64,000 bases of DNA from Phoronis australis (taxonomy: Eukaryota; Phoronida; Phoronidae). Numbering within the stretch: the stretch's first letter is position 1; every line of letters begins with the position of its first letter. Under the pieces are notes generated by a model. It saw only the letters and a list, made by a program, of their open reading frames with translations. It made no database searches and was not told the origin of the DNA. The stretch spans positions 197,994 through 261,993 of the forward strand of contig NMRA01000382.1 of NCBI GenBank assembly GCA_002633005.1, in the 5' to 3' direction. A program made the position numbers and the translations under genes. This document shows positions 46,440 through 57,942 of this stretch, piece by piece.

Positions 46440-46745
46440 TTAGTCCCATGTCATTGATAAACGTCTTAGAAAACATCTTGGACACTAATAATATCGTCTT
46501 AATCCATGAAATATTCCCGAGACTTACGTCAAATAAACTTACAGCTATGACAACAAAAATTTTCTCTACTGCTGAGATGCCGACATCGGCTAGCATCCCA
46601 GTTAACGTGTGTCTTAGTACTGCACCATTTTCAATCAAACTCAGTTCAGTTGGCAATGTAAGTCTCCGGTGGGAAGCCGTTTCACCTTGTCTTAAACGGC
46701 TTGAGAAATCGAGGGTGCATAGTCAACCACAACTAGTAAGTCCAT
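46440..46745 (+). repeat. Segment upstream of kringle exon 4 (copy C), with conserved GTAAGT
   Basis: Collinear with 36376-36640 and 327-720; GTAAGT at 46658-46663 corresponds to 36531-36536 in copy B. Together with the following kringle exon it forms a duplicated module of roughly 650 bp or more. Confidence 0.5.
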
Positions 46746-46823
46746 AATACATCGTAGTTGATGCTTTCTACATTTCTGAAACCTCATTCAAACATAGTGT
46801 CGTAGATTGATTTTTTCTTGCAG

Positions 46824-47105
46824 AGGCAAGCCTCGGATGCAAAGTTGACGTTAAAGGAACTGACTATAACGGTAAGATTAACTACGCCAGGACTGGAGAT
46901 GTGTGCAGAGTGTGGAGTAGTCTTGAAGTTCAAAGGCACATGTCCAAAAGTGAACGTTTAATGTCATCTTATAACAGATGGTCAGGAGCTGTGAAACTTT
47001 CGAACTTTTGTCGAAATCCGGATAATGAGGAGGGCGGTCCTTGGTGTTACATACAAGCAGAGGATGTACCTTCGTGGCGTACTTGTGATATCGAGATTTG
47101 TGACA
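46824..47105 (+). CDS. Kringle-domain exon 4 (K4)
   Basis: Acceptor tttttcttgcag (ending 46823) and donor GACA|GTAAGT (47106), both phase 1. Encodes one complete six-cysteine kringle: CKVDVKG, VCRVW, NFCRNPD, GPWCYI, WRTCDIEIC. It is 282 bp like K3, and most residues are the same in both; differences cluster in the loop between the second and third cysteines (MSKSERLMSSYNRWSGAVK against MVTRESLMTSYTMWSRAVQ). That central loop is where kringles usually differ in what they bind, so K3 and K4 may have diverged in ligand choice. Confidence 0.88.
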
Positions 47106-50100
47106 GTAAGTTCTAGCGCGCCACAAAATATCAGATTTAGAAGCTAAGGGCTGTGCTGTTGTGAATTCATACTCATATTTTTCTTTTATGCACTACTGAA
47201 AGATACGTAAAGATACTCCTAACGTCGAAAGTACACCATACATCTTTAGTACACATCAACTTGGTGTCTACGGTACGAATACACGTACGTCGCCTATGCA
47301 CGAAACAAGCTCGTGCGATACGATTTCTGTCGATATCCGTGTGACGTTATCTTGTATAAGGTTCCTTCGACCAATATCACGATGTGCAGCAAAATTGGCG
47401 GAAAATCATATTTTGACAAAATATATATACACTAACTAGGAACAACATTCACTTCCCATAATTACTCGCTCGATGGAAAAAGGACTTTCAGGGTTAAGGT
47501 GACACTGCTTTTAGTTTTAAATTTCAATGCTTGTAAGTGTACATGTATATAGCAATTGACTGAAATAACTCAAAAAGAAGAGCCAGAGGTGAGGTGGTTT
47601 TCTTTCGTGTAATTGGCTGAATGGGAAATAATACTCGATTTAACAAAACCGCAGTCTGTAATATTTTAGGGCTTATTGTACGTTTTTGGAATGGTAAGTC
47701 AGATTCTGGAAAAATCAAGCATGCCATTGAATTGGTTAAAATACCTAGAAAATGGTGAGATATCATAAATACCGAGACACGGGTTAGTGGCAATGAGTTG
47801 AAAAGTTGAAATGGGGTTGTCTGTCTGTCTGTTTATTGCTAAAAGTTGTCAGTACCTTTCCCTATGCGTCAATGAACACTGCTGAATGAGGTGATTGCAA
47901 GGCTTAGGGAAAAACTCGTTTGGACTAAGAAACCAATTATTTAAATACATGTACATCACGGTAAACATTAACGGTAGGATTTTACCCACCTTTTTTCAAC
48001 CAACACTTAACACTCGCCAGAAGCTTCTATCTGAATATAACACTTTTTACGTGTCAGTAAGAGTAGCATGTCAACAACAAGTCATGAACACCATTACTCC
48101 TTCGTCCGGGTTTGGAACTGGAAAGGATTTGCAACTGATACCTTGCTACCCAGTTAAAGTAATGTGATTTCACCTTCGGATAACCTTTAATTTCAAACTG
48201 ATGCCACATCTTCAGGATGATCACAGGCAGTTGGTTGTCGTTGGTACTCATCGACGAGGCCGTACTTAGTGGAAATCTCAGTGCTAGTAATGTATCTAGA
48301 CCCCAGGCATTTGCTGGCCAGCAGGACGTTGGCGACTTCAGATATTACAAAGCATTAGGTAAACGATGTCATACTATACTCCGTCACCTGGGAAGGACAT
48401 CTCTGTGCACTTAAGGACACACAATCTTTAACTGAGTAAAATATGCGTGTTTGAGAATAAATCAGTCAAATTTATGAATTGGTTATCAAATGAAGGTCTT
48501 TGGACAATAGGTTGCAACGCATTTTTCGGATGTGGACGAGAAAAATTAAATTTCTTCCAGGAAGAAACGATGCCACCTACTAAGATTGTACCGCAGTAGG
48601 TCCTGGGACTCATGTGACACTACATTAGAAATGTTTGGATAAAAAAGCAAAGACAGACACACCATCGACAGACTTACATGTATTGACAAACAGCCAGCTG
48701 AAGAAATCATCAAGCCCAACTTTCATGACTACGCGTTTTGTAAGCTAAACCAAGCATTCGGGAGTAGTCCGATCCCGTGAGTGCCATACTTCACGCAGAA
48801 ATTCAAGTTAGGACTGAAGCAAAATATGATACCTTAGAGGGAGTCTAATCGCATGATTTGTGCAATGTAACTTTGCTTATTAAGTGTGGAAGAAATGGGT
48901 GACATTACTAGAGAGACGGGAACGATTTTTGTCAGTAATGTATACCGTTAAACGCTTCCAGTTTTATATCTACATGTGTATAAGGCCAAGCTAGTACGTG
49001 ATGCGTACATCACCCAGTGTAATACAGAACTGAACTGCTTTGATTTTACGGTTTACCAGCTCCCGGTATGTGTATATAAAGTTATCTAAACTGTTTTTCT
49101 GTCGGCACATTTGTCAGCCATCTCTTCTTAACTCAACAGATTCTGAAGGAACTGCTGCCTTTGGAGGTGTTGATCACGGAAATCAACTTAGGCCCATAAC
49201 CCATATTCCTCTCTACAGCCTTGCTGGCATAATTGTCTATTGGAAACTTCAGTATGCGTAAGTAAATTTCCGTCTTGGAAGTGCATTTTTGTGTTTTCCA
49301 ATATCAATTGTCTTTCCAAGATTGGTTCTTTGGCGAAAACATCTTTTATCCTGGTCTACAACTACTTTTCCTAAGAATTCAGTGACCGTTATTGACTGTT
49401 GCGTTCAAACCTGTTCAGTGGGAACACACACTTGTTCCACGTGGCAGATTGTCATGCATATGGTTGTCGGTCGTGTTGTAAAAATCAATTTGTCCTTCAT
49501 CAATGATGCAGATAAGCAGCGACCCCCTGACACCCGACAGTTTAAACTGCAAATGTGGTATGCTTATTCACACTTTCGGTTGAGAAATCATGTCTATGGT
49601 GACATGGGAATGGAAGCTACGTCTTTATGAGTACTCAATCACTTCCCAATCTACTTTTAAACAACGCCCTGCGGATTGCGCATATACTCCTTACGCATTA
49701 CGGCCAGGTGGGGCCATTTATTTAGAGTGATGGTTATTAAGGAAGCCTGGAATGCAACCAACAAAAAAACGAAAGTGGTTCTATGCCAATGAAGTAGTAT
49801 TCAGCCTGCTTACCAGGATTTTTTCGGTATGTTCGTAAATATTTTGAACTTCTCTCGATATCAAACCATGCCTGTTTACTTTCCGGATGTCGATCTCATA
49901 TCTGCTCGCCTTTTCGTTGATTTTTCTCTCACAAGCGAAATCCTATCTTCTTATATCATATGGCAAGAAGTACACGTATTACACTTCCCTTTCACTTGTG
50001 TGGAAAGTGAGAGCTTTAACCGCAACTGACTCCAAGCATCTGAGTAGATGCATAAGTGCATGCGTGTACATGTATATATCGTGAGTGGCATACTCTAGCT

Positions 50101-51205
50101 GTGGTAACCACAGAGATTTTCCTTCGCGCGTACAGGAGTATCACAAGCATCATGGATTTGAGATATTTTTCTGAAAATATCTCACGGGAAAGTGAATTAC
50201 TCTGTACTAAGACTTGTGAAATAGTACTTCCGTATAGAAATGTTTAAATATCTTGTAATGAGCTTTCGCATTCCACGTCTCTTTTGCCACGTATCGCGTG
50301 CAGTAAGTTACCCATAATGCACACACGTAAGAAAGAAGAAAAGGCCCATATCACCCGTTCTTTAATCCCCTCAAACTTAAGGGACCTGTTCCTAGAAATG
50401 GCTGCTGAATGTTGCCTTCAGCTATAATTCAATTCTTTGTGAACACATGGTAATTGATTGTTCTCTTTTGAGAATCTCGAAAAGTTTTTTGTTTTGCTTA
50501 GTCAAGCAGACCACGGATATCTGTCGTTTAACTTGGAGGTCTTGGCAGATTTAATGGCTCTAAGTCTTAGCCTGTGCCGCTGAAGCAGGCTAAGTCACTC
50601 GTTAATTTATTTTAGCTGGAAGTTACGCAAAAGCCAAAATAGTCTTCGATTTACGAAACACACTGGCAACGCAAGGCCGATTCCAACGGTGACAGTTTGA
50701 AAAATAATTACCGAATCACTAACCCCGTTCTTATTTTTAATGTGTTTCAGGTAAATCCCTGGGATGGATCCTCGAAGCGAAAACAAACAACGGAATGGAA
50801 TCTATTTTTCTTACCAAATGTAACAAAGTAAAGTAAATAACATGCAAGTGGATACAGAGTTGTTGTTTCGATCACAACATAGTTGGTTGCACCGCAGTGC
50901 TAGAAACTGAAGAGCAATTGTTAGTCCATTATACTGTTGGCCTGAAAATACTCCTTATTGTAATAGATTTCAATTTCCACAACACCCTCCGAGTGGAAGG
51001 CAACGCGTCCATTTGCTACTTTGGAATTTTCAAATTTAGATTTGGCCAAATTCAGCTCCCCGTCACGTTTCTTAGGGTCGTTGATGGTATCGATTATTCT
51101 ATTGGCACTGGTAAGGAATATTTTATATGTATTTCATGAGAGTGAAATACCCATTGCAATTGTAATAATTCAGGTAAACAAAGTCCAAATGCATCTTTAT
51201 TTACA
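47106..51205. other. Gene-free stretch after kringle exon 4
   Basis: No gene is supported. The 113-codon + frame at 49289-49630 has several cysteines but no family pattern and no convincing splice sites, and frames at 47895-48167 and 49040-49261 are similar. Confidence 0.4.
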
Positions 51206-51720
51206 AGCAATCTATTCAAAATTCCTACACGTTTAGGGTTCATATTTTTTGCTAAATGCTTAAGGCCCGTAACTTCAAGGTTTTTTCTAACAAGCTAAAT
51301 TCTAATGCAAATACAGTCCACTAATTTATAAATAATTATATGTTATGATGAACTAAAGTAGGAACGTTGCATGGGAAGATCAGTTAATTTTCATTGATAG
51401 GGAAAATCAACGTAGAGATCACTCTCACTTTGTATCAAGGCCAATGAGTGACTTTGTAATGAACGTAAAACACCTTCGACAAGCAGATAACTCAAAATTC
51501 CTGCACCTGAAGGTTTCACGTTTTTTGCTAAAAGCGATGACCCAATACATCAAGGTTATTTCTAAGGAGGGAAATGCTAATGCATTTACTAATTTATAAA
51601 CAAATACTTTTCTGTTATAATAAACTAGGAATTTGGTAATGCTTCGGCAATATTTGATGAATGGAAAATCTCCATCCACTCTGATCCAAAGAGAACAATG
51701 AGTGAATGTTCTTCACTAGT
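51206..51720. repeat. Two-copy tandem duplication, period about 280 bp
   Basis: Copy 1 starts near 51214 and copy 2 near 51494. Shared words in order are caaaattcct.cac, ttttttgctaaa.gc, catcaaggtt, ttctaa, aatgc.aat, actaatttataaa.aa and actaaagtagg/actagg. The homology continues past the second copy's start of the next unit (ccaatgagtga near 51443 and acaatgagtga near 51697). Confidence 0.75.
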
Positions 51721-52800
51721 CCGCACATTCCTAACATAGAGTTTGGGTGAATTTGACTTAGGATGGCTAAATACTGCAATTGATTTACTATTCGCTTGCA
51801 CGCGGGATAAGCTACTGAAAGCTAGGGTGCCAAATTCCGACCAAGGATATTGAAGCTGACGCTAAATAAGTTTCCAAAAACATGTGAACAGTCAATTACA
51901 AAGTGTACATCTTCCATGCCCGACCATAATAAAGTGACCATTCCCAAAACCAAATATTAAAGGTGAATCATCACCACCTTTACACAAGGCAGTGAGAGTA
52001 CATGCATTTCCTTTAATAGTGTACGTGGGACTGTACCCTGTGAAAAAGTACACGTACCTTTCTGCACACATGCCTTATAGCCAAAGTGTATCCTAAGCAA
52101 GTGAAGCTTGCATTTGTACCTCATTTATACCTTCGGGTGATATTTCAAATAATGTATAACCGAAGTTTGCAAGACGTTGTTACGTCTGCTCAGTAACCCA
52201 GGGTTATGATACTTCTCTCTCTGATTATTCAATTTCCGCGGTACGGTGTAGGCTTTTGATACGTTAGTTTTATACCACCAATAGCGCGCTTTTGACGTCA
52301 TTTAAAATCCAGAAAAGACACCCCGCAAGGTCAATACCATCCCCTGTTCACGTAACATCCAACGGTCTTAAAGCAGACTCGGCGTCCAAGTCTAGTGATT
52401 AGCGATACCCAATTTTTGTGACTACGTACACAGGGGTTGCACCCTGATATAAGCAATGCCCTGCGCCTACTTTACGACAGAGTGTGACACAATGGCGAAG
52501 ACATTTAGGATGTGACACTAAGGTGGTAGCGATCAGGAACAACAACGAGAACACGATGAATTAGTGAAGTTGAACTATTCTAAGCCACCCTTTTCTATTT
52601 CAAATTTATCAAGCTATGGTCGAGGTTCACTGAAGAATTACTCTTAAAAGTTGCAGCTTGATGTAAATCGGGACTCGTCTCTAGGAGTGACTTGGTTGTG
52701 GAGGCAAACTGGATGGAGTCCATGGAAAAAGGAGAGTTTGATTGGTCGCGCTGTCGTTTTTAACCTGCATTACAAATAATCCTGCGCCTGTGTATAAGCG
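51721..52800. other. Spacer, no gene recognised
   Basis: No coding or repeat structure recognised. Confidence 0.4.
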
Positions 52801-53425
52801 TCACGAATTTATTAAAAACAGTCTTGTAGATTCACCAAGGGGAGCGATAGACATGGATAAGTGAAATACATGAACACGGACAAGCACAAAACCGTTAGAG
52901 AATTTGACGAAGGATGCACTACTCAACATCGCTGCAGGGCTGCTTACAGGCTCTGGGCTAGAGACAACAGCATAGGGCGAATCACTGCTAGTTCCCGGAA
53001 TTGCAGGCAATGGGGTACGTTCGGAGGCACGGGTGACAGTAGATGAAGTGCCTCCAGTCACTGTATATAGTGGCCACAGCTCGCGAGAGTTCTATTCAAA
53101 AACGCACTTCTCGGGGTTGGCGACGGGGCAATGCCGGGAATCAACAGCGACGGTATGGTACCCTTCTTCAGGCGTTGTTTCGCAGGGACCTTCATGAATT
53201 CAGCGTTCATATCTGTCATAATCTGACGGTAGAAAATGCTTGCCACACACTCGGTAACCCTCCACTGCTTTGTACGTTGCGTGGACGGGTAGCGCTGCGT
53301 TCTTCACATGAACGAGCTAGCCAAGCACGGCGAAGTGTGTCATCCTTCGGAAAGCGACGCAAGGTACCCAAAGCGCGTGTGAGACGATAATGAGTACATC
53401 CCGGCTCGCAACAACAGCGTGGCAT
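52801..53425 (-). pseudogene. THAP-domain gene, copy 2 (frameshifted)
   Basis: On the minus strand an ATG at 53425 opens MPRCCCEPGC, followed by LRRFPKDDTLRRAW, the start of a THAP C2CH zinc finger. The expected second half, CGKHFLPSDYD (about 53215-53247), is in a different frame and runs into a stop. The AVPxxF-like end of the domain, QRLKKGTIPSLLIPG (about 53145-53190), lies in a third frame. A Ser/Pro-rich tail continues to 52801. Two frame changes within one domain, with no introns evident at those points, make a pseudogene more likely than a spliced gene. THAP domains bind DNA and several are domesticated P-element transposases. A more decayed copy is at 11190-11880. Confidence 0.65.
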
Positions 53426-56400
53426 GTTGACTGACTTGTAAACAAAACCAAACGACGACCGAACTTACCACAACCGAGGTAGTACAATGACTGACTCGAC
53501 AGCTCTCACAGTATGACTATAATGAAAAGAATTTTGCGCGAAACTCTATTAATTGGGTCACATGACTGTTTGTTTTCAGATTATGAAGGTTAGCAAAAAC
53601 AATGGTACATAATAAGCAAAACAAACGTATCCGTAACCTGACCAAATTCTTTTCAGTATAAATGTTCAAGAAAAAATCTCAAAAAGGTGTTAAAGTTAAA
53701 AATCATGATTTCGATTTCCTTTTACGGAACTTTTGATTTGTTTCATAAAATTCATAACAGTCCTATTTTTTGATAGCACCTCCTGTAAAAGTGAAGAATT
53801 TTAAAAACAATAATATTACTAATAGAATTTTGTAGAAAAGTGCATAAATCGTGGCGCCGGAAAGCCAATTCAGAGATAACACGTTCCGAAATTTGTCAAA
53901 TTTGGACATGTTCAGGGTGCCACGTGTTGCAACCTTTAGGGTCCCTCCCCCGGTTTAGCTGGTTGAATAAAATGGAAAATCGAATGAACTCTTTTACTCT
54001 CATAAAATCAGTCTCATAATATGCGTTCAGTACCGTGATGTGATTTTATTTCCGAAATGAAAATATTTGCTAGTTGAAGAAGTACAGATACTTTTGCATA
54101 AGTGTGGATACATTGTAGAGTTTGAATCTTGACCTACATGTATTCCAATACAATCGTGTTATACAATGCATATGTTCTAATAAAGCACTTTGCACAACTT
54201 ATTGCAAATCAATATCATAATTTCATTTTCGTTACATCTAAACTGCACTTTTTGTCTAAAGGTAGTCTTCGAGCTCCTGATATGATGTATATTCATAGTA
54301 CCGTGCGACGGATGCAAGAAATAAGAAATAAACTCGCCTTACGTGCAATCCACTCTTTCCCAGGGCTACGAGAGGCATGTTCAGATAGATGGCGCTGCAA
54401 CAGAGTGTATAGTGGCATCTTCTGACGTGCACTATACATATAGCTTTCTGGGGTATTTCTTTTTGAGGGTGGCCTTTGCTTTGTTTTCCTCGGTTCAGAT
54501 CATAACATGAATGTTGTCAACGGAAAATGACAAGAACATTCTATTACTACAAATTGTTTATGTTCACTAATGCAAAGTTTCTGCTAATATTTTGGACTGA
54601 AGTCACATTGAAACAACTTGTTAGGGTATTGTTTTGGTTCAAGTAAAAATGATGAGATTTTTAAGTGAATTGAAAAAGAAAGAGGATGTTTAAATCATCT
54701 GTGATCTACATGTATATAAGAAATTAAATCAGTCGTCGAATGCATGTCCAGGTTCGTGTGTTTTCACGTCCGGACAATCGATTTGTTAAAGATTAAAATA
54801 AGAAAGTTACTCAACGAAATCCCGAAATTATCATCAAATTATCATGTTGCCATGGTAACGTTTTGGTTGCGAGCATTTCGGTTATTTACCTAAAGGCCCT
54901 TTCCTATACCTTCAAGTTCGCTACAATCGAAGTGTCCATTTTAACTGTGCTTAATCCCGAAGATAAGCGTGATTTGTACAGTAGTTCAGCAAAGTCGCAT
55001 GGCGGCGCTAATATGATTTTCAGCTTCTGCAAATATGGACGGTGCATTCTCAAACGTTCATTGATTTTTTATGTTTTTAAGGAAAGTATCTGCAAGCAAA
55101 TAGACAAAATGAAACAGAAAGATAACACTGCCAAAATGGCAAATATTGGACCAAAATACTAAAAAATTTTAACCAGTTATCGCCCGCTGTTGGCGAACGC
55201 AGTGACGCCTATTGATCACCCCGATGGCATCGAAGTGTTTTCGTTATATTGCGACATCGACGATTCGTTGTTAAATCTGCGTCTTAATTTCGGAGTTAAC
55301 TGGCGATGTTGACTTCGATAACTAAACTAAATTATGCTGCCACTGACCGATGCTTCTGTACATGTAATACTGAAGCTTCGGAGGCAGTGGGAAAGGCATT
55401 TAACACTAGCAAACACGATTAGTTCTCATATTTTGTTAAGATGTTCGTGAGTTGGAAGAACTTTTATTCTAATTGTCGCGCATGCCGAAAGGGTACTTTT
55501 ATGTTAACCCACCCAAGTAAAGTCTTCGCCAAATCTTTAAACAAGCGGGAAGCTTTCAGCAGCATGGTTCTTCATCTCTCAGCAAACAAAACAGATAGGA
55601 TAACATAAATAATCTATTAAATACATATAAACACATAACGTACCTGCCTACGCAAACGTTTAGCTACGATTTAATGACAAATTTGATTAAGTGTTCCATA
55701 ATGTATAATGTATGGATTTTCGTTCAGTTCGCCACAGTTTTTCTGGTAACATTTCATGACATATAGGCAAAAGGTCAACGTAAGATAAATAATTTCAAAT
55801 CTGTTATCATCAGATCGTCTTTTCATGTTCCCAATCATTTGTGTGTCAACACCACGCGCGTGTGAATCGGACCACATCGTGAGTGTTTGCAGCTTTCGCC
55901 GGTCTCGGCGGTGAACATCAGAATTTAATTTATTAGATTCTTGGCATGTGCTTCACTGATATCCAATGAGCTTGTGTTCGTCTCTCTTTTCAGTGAAACT
56001 GACTTTTGACGAGTGGGTGCTTCTGCCATTTAGATGCTTAGTCGAATGCCACTACGTACCTCGGCAACAAAATCCTTTGTACATTGCATGGTTTGCTGTT
56101 CTGGTTGCAAAAATACAAGCAACGGAGTTTGGAGGACATTTCACATCACAAAAACCTAGGGAAAATGTTCTAAAGAGTGGCCAGGCAGTTGCATAATTGG
56201 GGTTAGTTTACTACTGTGCACTAGATCATAGGCGGATTACGGCCGGGGTCAACCCCCCTTCGAGCACGCCGAAACGGTTTAAATCTTCTGGAAACCTTAA
56301 GCTTAACGAAAAATTCAAAGTTTGATTACTTAGAGAAGTTGCATTTTTCATAAATATTTAGTTATGATTTTTCCAATAAAAGGTTTTCACCAAAACTTAA

Positions 56401-57339
56401 AGACTATGATTTAAGATACAGTAATTGGTGACAAAATATTTTCTACAAGATTGCAATGTGCGAAACTTTTAACTTTGAAGATTAAATCATTTTTCTGCTT
56501 ATTTTGCTTTCAAAGTTTAACTTTTCATTCTCCAACTTTTATACAGTAATTGTTGAAAAATTAAAGCTTTTCTTCAAAAACTTACAGGTCTTTTTCAATT
56601 AACCCGTGCTGCACAGGTGCAAAATTCAAGCAAACATACTGCATACGTCCGGTCGTGTATTTGAAAGTGGCGTTTATATTCTCAGTCATATCAACAGTAC
56701 CCACTCCCAAATTAAAACCAAAAGAGTAAATATTAAACCGGGTAGATGTTTGACCGCAGTGGAAGAAGTTTATTGAAATAAAATATTATGACACTGATGA
56801 AAGACTTAAGATTCAAACCTGCATGCTTTCCCCAAACAGACACTCCGGTCGTACCTGTGGAATAAAACGTTCACATACGCTCACCGCACGTATTTAGAGG
56901 TGGACATGTCTCAAGAAAACTGCGGCTATGTTTTCCAACGATCGAATTAACTTCAACTTGCAACGAAGCTACTCAGTGCAATACTTCTCAACTCCCTTCA
57001 ATGATGACGCAATATGCGATTGGTTTCATAGCGGGAGCGAATGATAATTCCGTGACGAAATCCTAATTGAAAGTGTATTTGCCTTCAAGATCCAATGCAA
57101 TCAACAAGATTGACCGGAACTCGACAAGGAATTGATCGGTCAATAAATCGACAGTGAATACAATAACCATTGTTATGCCAGTCGATAAACGTTGCGTTTC
57201 CGAAACCAAACACTGTACTGTGTCTATCGACCTTGCAACAATATTACTGTTAATAACGAATTATACGGATATTAGGAAAATAGACCTCTCCAAATGCTTT
57301 TATTGGGACTGAAATGTTAGCTTTGCCAGTGAAAACATA
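53426..57339. other. Gene-free stretch
   Basis: No gene is supported. Frames at 54129-54425, 54863-55162 and 55966-56196 have no motif. One landmark is ggagttaactggcgatgttgacttc at 55292-55316, related to the hairpin at 21501-21527. Confidence 0.4.
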
Positions 57340-57942
57340 ATGCCAGTTGGACATTTTAATGCGAAGGGCACTCGAAGCCGCAAGACTTCATCCGAAGGGC
57401 AAATAAACACTGAAGCGCCTGAAGTTGTTCTGCCTAGTGACAGCACCGATGTCTTATCGGTGACACAGCTAGGGAAACCTGGAGTAGTTCTTGAGGCCGA
57501 ATTGAACGATGTCGGCGAAGTCTCGCCCAGAATTTCCAGAAGGAAAAGTGTCGGAATTTCCCCAAGAGAAACGGTTGTTCTGCCGTCGAATTCCAGAAGA
57601 GCATCTGACAACATAAGAGGTTCCGTTCACCAGAACGAGGGGAGCTCCACGCACTCGCGGTCTTCTGCTATGCCACCGATTGAAAGTCGCCGAGGAAGTA
57701 GAGTCGCAGAGCCGTCGCTGGAAATGTCTCGGCGGAGAACTGCTGGAGACATTGGTGTGAAAAGTACGAGGAGAGGTTCCAATGTGGAATTTAATAGCCA
57801 AGGCAAAAGACTGAGCCTTAAACCAGAGTTGGAAGACACGAGGGTTAGAGGATGGCGCCGCGCGTCCGCCTTCACTGGTGTACTCGGGATGGCAAGCTTC
57901 TTGCCTCGGGGGTCAGGCTCGGTTAGCCACGAGACTGAAAAG
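57340..57942 (+). CDS. Probable first coding exon with repeated RRxS motifs
   Basis: An ATG at 57340 opens a frame of 201 codons that ends exactly at AAG|GTAAGG (donor 57943) in phase 0. Base composition is clearly more GC-rich than the flanks, which supports coding. The product is low in hydrophobic residues, rich in Ser, Arg and Glu, and probably disordered. It carries six protein kinase A-type sites: RRKS (67-70), RRAS (86-89), RRGS (117-120), RRRT (131-134), RRGS (144-147) and RRAS (173-176), plus KRLS (156-159). I do not recognise the family. It looks like the cytoplasmic N-terminus of a kinase-regulated protein. No following exon could be assigned before the window ends. Confidence 0.6.

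Noticed and set aside
49289-49630. 113-codon + strand frame with several cysteines
   Set aside because: The cysteine spacing fits no module I know and no acceptor or donor pair is convincing.
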